Of a stretch of DNA of 64,000 nt, positions 53,806-63,830 are shown one piece after another. The stretch is from an uncultured Clostridiaceae bacterium (GTDB lineage Bacteria; Bacillota; Clostridia; Clostridiales; Clostridiaceae): assembly GCA_946405135.1 (NCBI GenBank), contig CAMJGD010000008.1, forward strand, positions 1 to 64,000, read 5' to 3'. The notes beneath the pieces are model-generated. The model saw only the letters and a list, made by a program, of their open reading frames with translations. It did no database searches and was not told the DNA's origin. The stretch's first letter is position 1, and each line of letters begins with the position of its first letter. The position numbers and the translations under genes are program-made.

Positions 53806-55614
53806 ATGGAAAGGGGTCTAAAAACTATTGAAAGACGCATCAGAAAAGATGTATCAACAGATATATATTGCAGGTCATGGAGAAATAGTATTGTACTTGA
53901 AGGAAAAGTTCAAAGTTGGCAGCAAGTGGTAAAGGCGGGAAAGTTAGCGGCAAACAAAGGATTTAAGGGTGTAGTAAACAAGATTGAAGTAATAGGAATG
54001 GAAATTCCAAAGATAAAAAAGCCAGAACTTAAAGATGGAGCATTAAACGATAAAAAGGTAGATATAATGATTATAGGAGGAGGAGTAATAGGCTGTGCTA
54101 TAGCAAGAGAGTTATCAAGATATGATGTTTCTATTTTACTAGTAGATAAAGAAGAAGATGTAGCCTTTCATTCATCTTCAAGAAATGATGGTATGATACA
54201 TCCAGGTATCGCATCAAAACCAGGAAGCAAAAGAGGATATTATAACGTAAAAGGGAATAAGATGTATACTAAAATTACTCAGGAGCTGGATGTGGAGTTT
54301 AAAAGATCAGGAAATATTATTCTTTATGAAAAAGGATGGATGAAGATAGCTGCACCTATAGTATATAAAAGAGCGGAAAAGTTAGGAATAGAAGGGGTAA
54401 CCCATGTATCTTTAAAAGAGCTAAAAGAAATTGAACCCAATATTACAGAAAAAGCAGCAGGGGGATTTTCTTTTCCTACCACAGGAGTTTTATCACCCTA
54501 TAAGATGACTGTAGCCTTTGCTGAAAATGCTGTAATGAATGGTGCAGAAATAAGTCTTAATACTATAGTAAATTCTATTAAAGTAGTGGAAGGAAAAGTA
54601 GCATATGTAGATACCAATAGAGGTAAGATATATCCGAGCATACTTATTAATGCAGCAGGAGTATATTCGGATAAAATAGCAGATATGGCTGGAGATCAGT
54701 TTTTTACCATACACCCAAGAAAGGGAGAAATAGTGATATTAGACAAGAAGAAGGGTGCTCTATTTACACGGGTACTTGCCATGCCTCCAATCAATCAAAG
54801 TTCTTCAGATACCAAAGGCGGAGGATTAATTAGAACTATAGAAGACAATGTATTAGTAGGACCTGATGCCTATGAAGAACCTTACAGGGAAGATTATAGT
54901 ACTCATAGTCAGAATATTGATAAAATATTGAATAAACATCTTCATATTGTAAAGGGATTATCTAAAGCAGATACTATAACTTATTTTGCAGGAGTTAGGG
55001 CTTCTAACTATGAGGAAGAGTTTATTGTAGAAAAGTCAGAATACGTAGATAACTTAATTCATGCTGCGGGAATACAATCTCCAGGATTAGCTTCAGCTCC
55101 AGCTATTGCAGAAGATATAGCAAAAATTGCAGTAAAGGAACTTTCAAAGGTTAAAAATGTTTATGAAAAAGTAAATTTCAATCCTTTGAGAAAGAGTATT
55201 CCAAATTTGAACAAGCTTTCTTTTGAAGAAAGAAGCAGATTAATAAAAAATAGACCTGATTATGGAATAATCATTTGCAGATGTGAGGAAATAAGCAAAG
55301 GAGAAATAGTAGATGCCATTAATTCTCCAATACCCGCAACTAGCTTAGATGCTGTTAAAAGAAGGGTAAGAACAGGTATGGGAAGGTGTCAAGGCGGCTT
55401 TTGTACTCCTTTGGTAACAGAAATTTTATGTGAGGAATTAGGTAAGAAGGCTGTGGAGATAACTAAAAAAGGTGGCAGTTCAAACTTATTAATGGGAGAA
55501 ACTAAAAATCATTCTGCAATGGATAGCGACTATAATGCTAAAAAAACAGATGAGTTAGTTATGGAAAAAGGCGTTGACTCTATGAAAAATATTATTGGGT
55601 CAAGGGGGAAATAA
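53806..55614 (+). CDS. BON-domain FAD-dependent glycerol-3-phosphate dehydrogenase-like protein (GlpA type)
   Basis: This is a roughly 602-residue flavoenzyme. Residues about 1-65 look like a BON domain (STDIYCRSWRNSIVLEGKV, then NKGFKGVVNKIEV), an uncommon addition. The DAO fold starts with VDIMIIGGGVIGCAIARELS, and the C-terminus has a BFD-type [2Fe-2S] ligand set (ICRCEE, GMGRCQGGFC). It resembles GlpA and the 2-hydroxyglutarate oxidase group. With the next two genes it mirrors a GlpABC-type anaerobic dehydrogenase. ATG 53806 lies behind aggtggtg. The substrate is probably glycerol-3-phosphate or a related sn-glycerol compound. Confidence 0.85.
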   Translation: MERGLKTIERRIRKDVSTDIYCRSWRNSIVLEGKVQSWQQVVKAGKLAANKGFKGVVNKIEVIGMEIPKIKKPELKDGALNDKKVDIMIIGGGVIGCAIARELSRYDVSILLVDKEEDVAFHSSSRNDGMIHPGIASKPGSKRGYYNVKGNKMYTKITQELDVEFKRSGNIILYEKGWMKIAAPIVYKRAEKLGIEGVTHVSLKELKEIEPNITEKAAGGFSFPTTGVLSPYKMTVAFAENAVMNGAEISLNTIVNSIKVVEGKVAYVDTNRGKIYPSILINAAGVYSDKIADMAGDQFFTIHPRKGEIVILDKKKGALFTRVLAMPPINQSSSDTKGGGLIRTIEDNVLVGPDAYEEPYREDYSTHSQNIDKILNKHLHIVKGLSKADTITYFAGVRASNYEEEFIVEKSEYVDNLIHAAGIQSPGLASAPAIAEDIAKIAVKELSKVKNVYEKVNFNPLRKSIPNLNKLSFEERSRLIKNRPDYGIIICRCEEISKGEIVDAINSPIPATSLDAVKRRVRTGMGRCQGGFCTPLVTEILCEELGKKAVEITKKGGSSNLLMGETKNHSAMDSDYNAKKTDELVMEKGVDSMKNIIGSRGK

Positions 55615-55615
55615 C

Positions 55616-56875
55616 ATGGAAAATTATGATGTAGTGGTACTGGGAGCAGGACCTGCAGGATTAGAAGCAGCACTAGCTTCTACAAAAAATGGAGCTTCAA
55701 CATTAATAGTTGAAAGGGAAAGTAAACCTGGAGGAATCTTAAAGCAGTGCATCCATGATGGATTTGGACTCATAAGATTTGGAGAAAGACTTACAGGACC
55801 TGAATATGCAGAGAAATACATTAAAATGGTAAAAGAAAATAATATAGCTATAACTACTTCTACTTTTGCTATAGATGTAAAGAAAGAAGATAAAGGATTT
55901 GTACTTCATTTGGTGAATAATAAAAAAGGAGTATATGAAGTAAAGTGTAAAGCTCTTATTTTAGCTAATGGCTGCAGAGAAAGAACTTCAAGGCAGGTAT
56001 TTATTCAAGGCAGCAGGCCAGCAGGAATATTTACAGCAGGTACAGCCCAATATTTTGTAAATATAAAAGGTTATATGCCTTGTAAAAAATGTGTAATACT
56101 TGGCAGTGGAGATATAGGACTTATTATGGCAAGAAGACTTACTCTAGAAGGAGCTAAAGTGTTAGGAGTATATGAAGCAAAACCAAATCCTTCAGGTCTT
56201 ACTAGAAATATAGTGCAATGTCTTGAAGACTATAATATTCCTTTGCATCTTTCAAAGACTATCACTAAAATATTTGGAGAGGATAGGGTAAAAGCTGTAG
56301 AGATCTCTAGTGTAGATGAAAAAATGAACCCTATAGAGGGAACAGAAGAAATAATAGAGTGTGATGGAGTAATACTTTCTGTAGGTCTTATACCAGAAAA
56401 TGAAATAGCAGAAAAACTTGGAATTAAAATAGATAGAAGTACAAAGGGACCTTATGTAGATCAAAACTTTATGACATCTTTAGAAGGAGTATTCTCCTGC
56501 GGAAATGCACTTCATGTAAACGATTTAGTAGACTATGTATCTGAAAGTGGAAAATGTGCAGGGGAAAGTGCAGCAGCTTATTTGAGTCATAATAATAATA
56601 GGGAATTAAATACCATAGTTTATAGTAAAGATTTTTTATATGCGGTACCTCAACAAATTGATACAAAGTCTAAAAATAAGCAGTTAACCATGTATTTTAG
56701 GGTAAAGGATATAAAAGAAAATGCTACTGTAGAGATAAATTACCATGAAAAGACTATATTTAAGAAGAAATATAAACATCTTAGACCGCCAGAAATGGAA
56801 AGAGTTTTATTAAACTTAGATGATATTAAATTTTTTCAGGGAAAAAGTTTAGAAATAAAAATGCAGGAGGGATAA
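55616..56875 (+). CDS. FAD/NAD-dependent oxidoreductase (GlpB-like partner)
   Basis: The roughly 419-residue flavoprotein has an N-terminal FAD site (DVVVLGAGPAGLEAALAS), a Cys-containing GGILKQCIHDGFGL segment, an NAD site (KCVILGSGDIGLIMARRL) and EGVFSCGNALHVNDLVD near the end. It is similar to the NAD(FAD)-dependent subunits paired with GlpA-type proteins in Firmicutes. It starts one base after the previous stop and ends one base before the next gene, so it forms a tight complex-encoding unit. Confidence 0.88.
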   Translation: MENYDVVVLGAGPAGLEAALASTKNGASTLIVERESKPGGILKQCIHDGFGLIRFGERLTGPEYAEKYIKMVKENNIAITTSTFAIDVKKEDKGFVLHLVNNKKGVYEVKCKALILANGCRERTSRQVFIQGSRPAGIFTAGTAQYFVNIKGYMPCKKCVILGSGDIGLIMARRLTLEGAKVLGVYEAKPNPSGLTRNIVQCLEDYNIPLHLSKTITKIFGEDRVKAVEISSVDEKMNPIEGTEEIIECDGVILSVGLIPENEIAEKLGIKIDRSTKGPYVDQNFMTSLEGVFSCGNALHVNDLVDYVSESGKCAGESAAAYLSHNNNRELNTIVYSKDFLYAVPQQIDTKSKNKQLTMYFRVKDIKENATVEINYHEKTIFKKKYKHLRPPEMERVLLNLDDIKFFQGKSLEIKMQEG

Positions 56876-56876
56876 T

Positions 56877-57245
56877 ATGGAAGAACTTACCTGTATAGTA
56901 TGTCCTAATGGATGTAGTCTTACTATTGAAAAAGTTGATGAAAAATGGGAGGTTACGGGTAATCAGTGCCAAAGGGGAAAGATTTTTGCTATTAATGAAA
57001 TGGAAAATCCTCAAAGGAGTGTGACATCTACAGTTAAAACTGTTTATAAGTCTATGCCCAGAGTTTCTGTAAAAACTCAGGGGGAAATACCAAAAAAAGA
57101 TATTTTAACATTGATGAAGTTATTAGATGATGTAGTTGTTGATAGAGTGATGAGCTGTGGAGATATAATTTTAGAAAATGTACTAGGGAGCGGTGTTAAT
57201 GTAGTTTGTACTTCTGATATGAATCTATGGATAAAGGGGGCATAG
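56877..57245 (+). CDS. DUF1667 protein (small Fe-S-like subunit)
   Basis: The 122-residue protein has a Cys cluster at its N-terminus, CIVCPNGCSL followed by GNQCQRGK, four Cys that probably hold an iron-sulfur cluster or metal. DUF1667 proteins accompany GlpA/GlpB-like pairs, as here, and probably form the electron-transfer subunit. It starts one base after the previous stop. Confidence 0.88.
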   Translation: MEELTCIVCPNGCSLTIEKVDEKWEVTGNQCQRGKIFAINEMENPQRSVTSTVKTVYKSMPRVSVKTQGEIPKKDILTLMKLLDDVVVDRVMSCGDIILENVLGSGVNVVCTSDMNLWIKGA

Positions 57246-57247
57246 TG

Positions 57248-58828
57248 GTGGAGCCTTTGATACTTTCTATAGATTGTGGAACCCAAAGTATAAGAGCACT
57301 GATTTTTGACAAGCATGGAGAGCTGCTTGCCAAGGAGAAAGTTGAATTTGAACCTTACTTTTCTAAAGAGCCTGGATGGGCAGAACAAGATCCATTGGTA
57401 TATTATAATGCCATGTGTGAAGCATGCATAGGTCTAAAAAAGTCTTCAGAAGAGCTTTGGGATCATATTTCAGGAGTGGTTGTAACTACTCAAAGAGATA
57501 CTTGTGTAAATGTAGACAAGGACGGCAATGCTTTAAGGCCTTGTATACTTTGGTTAGATCAAAGATATGCCCTTTGTAAAGAAAAGTTTTCTGCAATTAA
57601 AAGGTTTGCTTTTAGAACTATAGGTATGAAAGAAGCTGTAGATATAACTATGAAGAAAAGCAAATCTTATTGGATAAAAGAAAATCAGCCGGAAGTATGG
57701 AAAAATACCTATAAGTATCTATTACTTTCAGGATATTTAAATTATAAATTGACAGGATGTTTTGTAGATTCTATAGGTAATCAGGTAGGTCATATTCCCT
57801 TTGATTATAAAAGAAAAGAATGGCCAAGATCTGATAGAAATTATAGGTGGCAATTATGCGGCATAGAAAGAGAAAAGCTTCCAAAACTTGTGGAACCAGG
57901 TACTATAATAGGAGGAATCACAGAAGAAACATCTAAAAATACAGGCATAAAGATAGGAGTTCCTGTAATAGCAGCTGCCGCAGATAAGGCCTGTGAAACT
58001 TTAGGCTGCGGATGTATGGATACGGAATGTGCCAGCATAAGCTTTGGTACTACTGCTACAGTGCAAACCACTTCTGAAGAATATTTTGAGCCTATACCTT
58101 TTATGCCAGCCTATCCAGCTGCCATGAAGGGATATTATAATCCGGAAGTGGAAATATTTAGAGGTTACTGGATGATAAGCTGGTTTAAAAGAGAATTTGC
58201 GCAAAGAGAAATGTTGGAAGCAGAAGAAAGAAATATTTCTCCAGAGGAAGTGCTTAATGAAAAGCTTACAAGTATTCCGCCAGGTTCTCATGGATTAATG
58301 CTGCAGCCTTATTGGACACCGGGTCTTAAAATGCCAGAGGCTAAAGGAGCAATTATAGGTTTCAGTGATATTCATACTCGTGCTCACATATATAGAGCTA
58401 TTATTGAAGGAATTAATTATGGACTTTTAGATGGAATAGACAAAATTCAAAATAAATCCCATAAAGTGATAAAAAAAGTTTTTGTTTCAGGTGGAGGTTC
58501 TCAAAGCGATATAATATGTCAAATAACTGCAGATATGTTAAATAGGCCAGTTTATAAGGTTCAAACCTATGAAACTTCAGGACTTGGTTCTTCTATAATA
58601 GGTTATGTTGCTTTAGGAGTTTATAAAGATTATCATGAAGCTGCAGATAATATGATACATCATAAAATAGAATATAAACCAGATAAAAGAAATGCTGAAA
58701 TTTATTTTAAATTATATAAAAACGTTTACGAAAAAATATACCCGTCTCTTAAGGGTCTTTATAAGGAAATAAGAGATATAACAGGTTGTCCTATGTATAA
58801 GGAGGTTGATTGTAATGAGCAAAGATAA
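57248..58828 (+). CDS. FGGY-family carbohydrate kinase (glycerol-kinase-like)
   Basis: The roughly 526-residue kinase has the actin-like ATPase fold: ILSIDCGTQSIRALIFD at the N-terminus, PGWAEQDP, ISFGTTATVQTTS and KVFVSGGGSQSDIICQITADMLNRPV. Substrates of this family are glycerol and various pentoses. The dehydrogenase-like neighbours favour glycerol or a glycerol-like polyol. GTG 57248 is preferred for spacing from agggg; GTG 57245 would overlap the previous stop. It is not the classical GlpK, which has a different active-site pattern and length (about 500). Confidence 0.85.
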   Translation: MEPLILSIDCGTQSIRALIFDKHGELLAKEKVEFEPYFSKEPGWAEQDPLVYYNAMCEACIGLKKSSEELWDHISGVVVTTQRDTCVNVDKDGNALRPCILWLDQRYALCKEKFSAIKRFAFRTIGMKEAVDITMKKSKSYWIKENQPEVWKNTYKYLLLSGYLNYKLTGCFVDSIGNQVGHIPFDYKRKEWPRSDRNYRWQLCGIEREKLPKLVEPGTIIGGITEETSKNTGIKIGVPVIAAAADKACETLGCGCMDTECASISFGTTATVQTTSEEYFEPIPFMPAYPAAMKGYYNPEVEIFRGYWMISWFKREFAQREMLEAEERNISPEEVLNEKLTSIPPGSHGLMLQPYWTPGLKMPEAKGAIIGFSDIHTRAHIYRAIIEGINYGLLDGIDKIQNKSHKVIKKVFVSGGGSQSDIICQITADMLNRPVYKVQTYETSGLGSSIIGYVALGVYKDYHEAADNMIHHKIEYKPDKRNAEIYFKLYKNVYEKIYPSLKGLYKEIRDITGCPMYKEVDCNEQR

Positions 58829-60548
58829 TAATGAGTTTTATCCAGATTGGTATGAAGAAGCACCGCCAGAAGGATCTTATCGTTCCATATTAAAATGGGG
58901 AGATCCTAAAGAATTTAAACATCCTAATAAAAAATTATATGCACTTATGAAAAAAACTTTTAATATGACAGATGAAGATTTTAAGGTTAAACAAAAAATG
59001 GGATTAGAAAAGGTAGATTTTAATGTGCCCATAAAACTAAAGGATGAACAGATAAAAAGATTTAAAGAAATAGTTGGAGAAGAAAATGTAAAAATAGATA
59101 ATTACTCTAGGCTTCAAATTGCCTATGGTAAAACTATGGTAGATCTTATGAGACTTAGAGAGGGCATTGTAGAAAATTTGCCAGACGTTGTACTTCATCC
59201 TAGAAGCAAAGAAGATATAGCAGAAATAGTAAAATATTGTAATGAACAAAATATTGCGGTTTATGTGTATGGAGGAGGTTCCTCTGTAACTCGAGGAGTG
59301 GAGTGTGTAAATGGCGGAGTATCTCTTGATATGCGAGTGCACATGAATAAAGTAGTAAAATTTAATGAAATTAATCAAACTATAACTGTAGAAGCTGGTA
59401 TGTCAGGACCAGATCTTGAAAAGACACTTAACAATGCTCCAGAATTATTTAACGCTAAAAGAAGATATACCTGCGGACATTTTCCTCAGTCCTTTGAATA
59501 TTCAGCTGTAGGAGGATGGGTAGTAACAAGAGGAGCAGGTCAGAACTCTACTTATTATGGAAAAATAGAAGATATAGTAGTCTGTCAGGAGTATGTAACT
59601 CCTATTGGAATCATAAAAACAGAAGAATTTCCTGCAAATGCTACAGGACCATCTATAGATCAAATAATGATGGGAAGTGAAGGTACTTTTGGAGTTCTTG
59701 TAAATGTTACTCTAAAAGTGTTTAGATATATGCCAGAGAATATTAAAAGGTTTAGTTATATATTCAAAAACTGGGAAGATGCAAGAAATGCGGCACGTGA
59801 AATAATGCAGGGACAATTTGGATTTCCATCTGTATTTAGGCTGTCTGACCCTGAAGAAACAGATGTAGCTTTAAAGTTATATGGGGTAGAAGGTACTTTT
59901 ATTGATACCATGATGAGCATGAAGGGATATAAACCCATGGAGAGATGCTTATTTTTAGGATTTACAGAAGGAGAAAAACATTTCTCCAATCTAGTAAACA
60001 GAAGAGTAAAGAAAATTTGCAAAAAATATGGTGCTATGTATACCACAGGCTATGTTACAAAAGGGTGGGAACATGGAAGATTTAGAGATCCATATATGAG
60101 AGAGGATTTACAGGATTATGGTATAATGACAGACACTTTAGAGTGTTCTGTAACTTGGGATCAAATGAAAGAAGTGCATGAAGGGGTAAGAAAGTTTTGT
60201 AAGAGTAGACCTAATACCATATGTATGACTCACATGTCTCATGTATATCCTCAAGGAGCAAATTTATATTTTATATTTATAGCAAAAATAAATGAAATAG
60301 ATGATTATCTATCCTATCAATATGGTATATTAGACAACATGCAAAAATACGGTGCAGCTATGAGTCACCATCACGGCATAGGTAAAATGACAGCACCTTG
60401 GCTTGAAGGTCAGATTGGTAAAAATCAAATTGAAGTATATCGTGCACTTAAAAAGCATTTTGACCCTAAGGGTATAATGAATCCAGGAGGTACCATTGCT
60501 TTGGACTTGCCTGATTCTAAAAGAAGATTTATGAGAGAACCTTGGTAA
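58815..60548 (+). CDS. FAD-binding oxidase resembling alkyl-DHAP synthase
   Basis: The roughly 577-residue VAO-type flavoenzyme has a PP-loop FAD site (YGGGSSVTRGVE), PDVVVLHPRS-like residues (PDVVLHPRSKEDI), GHFPQSFEYSAVGGWVVTRGAGQNS, and the His-rich SHHHGIGKMTAPWLEG that in alkyldihydroxyacetone-phosphate synthase provides catalytic residues. True AGPS swaps an acyl for an alkyl chain in ether-lipid synthesis, and its substrate comes from glycerol phosphate, which fits the flanking kinase and dehydrogenase. A dehydrogenase acting on a glycerol-like acid is the alternative. ATG 58815 has a perfect aaggaggt site. Confidence 0.85.
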   Translation: MSKDNNEFYPDWYEEAPPEGSYRSILKWGDPKEFKHPNKKLYALMKKTFNMTDEDFKVKQKMGLEKVDFNVPIKLKDEQIKRFKEIVGEENVKIDNYSRLQIAYGKTMVDLMRLREGIVENLPDVVLHPRSKEDIAEIVKYCNEQNIAVYVYGGGSSVTRGVECVNGGVSLDMRVHMNKVVKFNEINQTITVEAGMSGPDLEKTLNNAPELFNAKRRYTCGHFPQSFEYSAVGGWVVTRGAGQNSTYYGKIEDIVVCQEYVTPIGIIKTEEFPANATGPSIDQIMMGSEGTFGVLVNVTLKVFRYMPENIKRFSYIFKNWEDARNAAREIMQGQFGFPSVFRLSDPEETDVALKLYGVEGTFIDTMMSMKGYKPMERCLFLGFTEGEKHFSNLVNRRVKKICKKYGAMYTTGYVTKGWEHGRFRDPYMREDLQDYGIMTDTLECSVTWDQMKEVHEGVRKFCKSRPNTICMTHMSHVYPQGANLYFIFIAKINEIDDYLSYQYGILDNMQKYGAAMSHHHGIGKMTAPWLEGQIGKNQIEVYRALKKHFDPKGIMNPGGTIALDLPDSKRRFMREPW

Positions 60549-60554
60549 TAAATA

Positions 60555-60605
60555 AAAACAAAATACTCCCTTCAGATATATTGAAGGGGAGCATTTTGTT
60601 TTTTT
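60555..60605. terminator. Strong bidirectional terminator
   Basis: aacaaaatactcccttca (60557-60574) pairs with a near-perfect complement ending gcattttgtt (60591-60600), followed by a T-run. It separates the glycerol-type cluster from the convergent VanW gene. Confidence 0.85.
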
Positions 60606-60652
60606 GTTAAGTACAACTTATATTTTTTAATATTACAGTGAGGATATTCATC

Positions 60653-61939
60653 TTAATTAGCAACGTAAACATCCTTTGATAGACGTTTTTTGCTTATTAA
60701 TTTTTCATTTTGATAAATTTCCTTATAGCCTTCTGCATAGCACTTACCATCTTTATAATATTGAGTATTATAAAGCTTTATTTCTTTTCCGTCATTCTCT
60801 TTTTGACCATAGAAATTAACTACTACATCTTTACCTTTTACGTAACTTTCTATATATATAGGATAATCTTTATTATTTTTAAATTTAAAATCTATATAAT
60901 CCCCAGCTATAGTAGCATCTAGGCCGAGCTTTACATAAGATACCACATTAGAATGAGGAGTTCTTTCCACTACTTGTAAGTCAGAATAAAGAACTGTATT
61001 ATATAGTGTTGAAACAAGCTGACATATTCCACCAGCAAGCCCAGGTACTGGTTTTTTATTTTCAAAAATAATAGCATCTCTATATCCTGTAGCATAGGTT
61101 CTAGGTCCTAATCTTTTGTTAGTTGAAAAAGTTTCTCCAGGCATTATTAAAGCCCCATTTAAGGATTTAGCTGCAACAGTTATATTTTGAGTTCTGTTAT
61201 AATCGTTAGGGTTACTTAAAGTTGTACTAAAAGTAGATACTTTATCCTGCACTTTAATTAGATCAACATATTTTTGCTTTGCTTCAAGTGTTTTTGTAGG
61301 TATTACGATATCATCATTATTACCCTGATTTATACTTTTTAAAACTAACTGTTTTAATTCATCAGTTTTAACTTGTACCCCTTTTATATCTTTAGTTACT
61401 GTAAATTGGCTGCCATTAAAAGAAAGAGTAGCATTTTTAGGTTCTTTATTTATGGAATTAGACAAATCTTTTAAGTACTTGTCTAGTTTACCTTCATCAA
61501 AAGCAAATTCTTTAGTTATATCTATAGGATTACGCTTTAAATGTATTCTATCAAGAAATTTTTTTAGCATACTTGAAGACTTTTTATAAGCAAAAGCTTC
61601 TTCTGCTATTGTCTCTACATCGTATCTAAGATTTATATCTTTAGAAGTTAAAGTTGAATTTTGAGTTGCATAAATAAGAGATATCTTTTTTCCTTTTAAA
61701 GGCTTATTTAAAGCAATTTCAAGTTTTTCTATGGCGTCTTTTTTAGATAGATTACCTATATACACATTATTGACGCTTATTCCTTCATAGATATAGTTAT
61801 CAGCTTTTTTGTTTAATGAATTAATAACAAGTAAAGTGGATATTAAAGATATAAAGATAAAAGAACCCACTATTATAAAAGGTGTTTTTAATGATTTTGT
61901 TTTAGATCGTTTTCTTGTTGATTTCTCGTAATTCTGCAA
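60653..61939 (-). CDS. VanW/YoaR-like surface protein
   Basis: The roughly 428-residue protein has one N-terminal membrane anchor (about 20-42), a region resembling the PG_binding_4 repeats (about 60-270) and a VanW domain with GETFSTNKRLGPRT, GLAGGICQLVSTLYN and ERTPHSNVVSYVKLGLDATI. VanW proteins are linked to the cell wall and vancomycin-type operons, but their biochemistry is unknown. TTG 61939 is chosen because ggaggg lies 7 nt upstream; the upstream TTG overlaps that site. Confidence 0.9.
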   Translation of the reverse strand: MQNYEKSTRKRSKTKSLKTPFIIVGSFIFISLISTLLVINSLNKKADNYIYEGISVNNVYIGNLSKKDAIEKLEIALNKPLKGKKISLIYATQNSTLTSKDINLRYDVETIAEEAFAYKKSSSMLKKFLDRIHLKRNPIDITKEFAFDEGKLDKYLKDLSNSINKEPKNATLSFNGSQFTVTKDIKGVQVKTDELKQLVLKSINQGNNDDIVIPTKTLEAKQKYVDLIKVQDKVSTFSTTLSNPNDYNRTQNITVAAKSLNGALIMPGETFSTNKRLGPRTYATGYRDAIIFENKKPVPGLAGGICQLVSTLYNTVLYSDLQVVERTPHSNVVSYVKLGLDATIAGDYIDFKFKNNKDYPIYIESYVKGKDVVVNFYGQKENDGKEIKLYNTQYYKDGKCYAEGYKEIYQNEKLISKKRLSKDVYVAN

Positions 61940-62395
61940 GTTAGAGCCCTCCAAAAAATAATATGTAAATTGCTAGTGTTTAAAAATAATATTTTATATT
62001 ACTATTTTATTATATGAAATAATGAATTACGTAATATGAAATACCACCAATATTATTATATAACTATTTAAGCATCTCGTCATTTTTTTTATTTAAAATA
62101 TTTATAATTTTTTTTTATAGAGGAGCTAACATTAATATAATTTAATTAAGTCATAAATAATAGGGAAAAAATGTATTTAAAGTGGCTTAATTTGGAATCT
62201 ATAAATCTGATTTTTTATCTATGAGATAGGCACTAAGCTGTCAAGAAAAAACAGGAACAATTTCACAACGTTAAAATACTTATAATTCTTCCTATAATTT
62301 TATTTTTTGTTGTACATAAATCATGTTAAAATAAAATAGAATGTTGCTAATTTAGGATAGAGTAATATTGAATGCATTTTACATAGGAGGGTTTT
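61940..62395. other. AT-rich divergent intergenic region, no gene seen
   Basis: Apart from the ribosome sites at both ends, I find only AT-rich sequence. A possible promoter (ttgtac about 62309 with taaaat 16 bp later) points towards the MBOAT gene. No RNA gene or repeat is recognised. Confidence 0.5.
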
Positions 62396-63814
62396 ATGTT
62401 ATTTTCAAGTACAATATTTATTTTTTCGTTTTTACCTTTAGTTATTTTTGTATATTATATATTGTTAAAAAAGCTTACATATAGAAATATATTTTTGTTA
62501 TTTTCAAGTTTAATATTTTATGCATGGGGAGAACCTAAATTTGTTTTAGTTATGATTAGTTCCATATTGTGGAACTGGTTTTTTGGACTACTCATAGATA
62601 AATATAGAGCTAATAAGTTTAAATCAAAATTAATTATAGTATTAATGTTAGTTTTTAATCTTGGTATTATTTTTATATTTAAATATCTTAGATTTACTTT
62701 AGAAAACTTAAATAGGGTAACCAATGCAAATTTTAATATACCTAATATTGCATTGCCTATAGGAATATCTTTTTTTACATTTCAGTGTATATCCTATGTA
62801 ATTGATATATATAGAGAAAATGGCAAAGTGCAGAAGAATCCTCTTAATGTGGGACTTTATATATCTTTTTTCCCGCAACTTATAGCAGGACCCATTGTAA
62901 GATATGAAACTGTAGCAGATCAGATAGCTAATAGAAAAGAAAACTTTGAAGATTTTTCAAAAGGAGTATGTAGGTTTATCATAGGATTGAGTAAGAAAGT
63001 TTTAATTGCTAATACCCTTGCTATAGTTGCAGATAAGTCATTTTCTTTAAATGTTGCAGAATTGTCTGTTTCATTTGCTTGGCTTGGAGCCATAGCATAT
63101 ACTTTTCAAATATTTTATGATTTTTCAGGATACTCAGATATGGCTATAGGCCTAGGATATATGTTTGGCTTTAAGTTTAATGAAAATTTTAATTATCCTT
63201 ATATATCAAAATCTGTTTCTGAGTTTTGGAGAAGATGGCATATATCTTTAGGAACATGGTTTAGAGATTATTTGTATTTTCCTTTAGGAGGATCTAGAGT
63301 AAAATCAAAGCATAGATTGGTATTTAATTTATTTGTTGTATGGATGTTAACAGGGGTATGGCATGGTGCACAATGGACATTTATATTTTGGGGACTTTAT
63401 TACTTTATTATTATAACACTAGAAAAACTTATTGATTTTGAAAAAAATTTTTCTTGCACTAATAAGTTAAAGTTTTTCAGAAATATTTATGTTATGCTTT
63501 TAGTAACTATTGGATGGGTAGTTTTTAGATCTAGCAGCATCACAGGAGCATTATCATACATAAAAATCATGCTAGGTTTTTCAAAGCACAGCTTTTTAAG
63601 TCCTTTAACTATCTTATATTTAAAAGAAAATAGGTTTGCATTTATTGCAGCTATACTTTTCTCAGCTCCAATAGCAAAGGTTATTTCAGAGAAATGGAAA
63701 GATAATAAGTTTATGTCTATTTTATATGCTGTAGGTTTAATACTTCTTTTTATAGTTTGTACTACTTATATTATAAAGGGAACATATAATCCATTTATTT
63801 ATTTTAATTTTTAA
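62396..63814 (+). CDS. MBOAT family O-acyltransferase (AlgI/PatA/DltB-like)
   Basis: The 472-residue membrane enzyme has about eleven helices. MBOAT signatures are FYAWGEPKFVLVM near residue 42, ALPIGISFFTFQCISYVID (about 118), FFPQLIAGPIVRY and the catalytic His in LTGVWHGAQWTFIFWG near 325. Such proteins pass acetyl groups across the membrane for O-acetylation of exopolysaccharide or wall polymers. The start has ggaggg 4-5 nt upstream. A partner gene follows by 16 bp. Confidence 0.92.
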   Translation: MLFSSTIFIFSFLPLVIFVYYILLKKLTYRNIFLLFSSLIFYAWGEPKFVLVMISSILWNWFFGLLIDKYRANKFKSKLIIVLMLVFNLGIIFIFKYLRFTLENLNRVTNANFNIPNIALPIGISFFTFQCISYVIDIYRENGKVQKNPLNVGLYISFFPQLIAGPIVRYETVADQIANRKENFEDFSKGVCRFIIGLSKKVLIANTLAIVADKSFSLNVAELSVSFAWLGAIAYTFQIFYDFSGYSDMAIGLGYMFGFKFNENFNYPYISKSVSEFWRRWHISLGTWFRDYLYFPLGGSRVKSKHRLVFNLFVVWMLTGVWHGAQWTFIFWGLYYFIIITLEKLIDFEKNFSCTNKLKFFRNIYVMLLVTIGWVVFRSSSITGALSYIKIMLGFSKHSFLSPLTILYLKENRFAFIAAILFSAPIAKVISEKWKDNKFMSILYAVGLILLFIVCTTYIIKGTYNPFIYFNF

Positions 63815-63830
63815 CTTTGGAGGAACTTGT

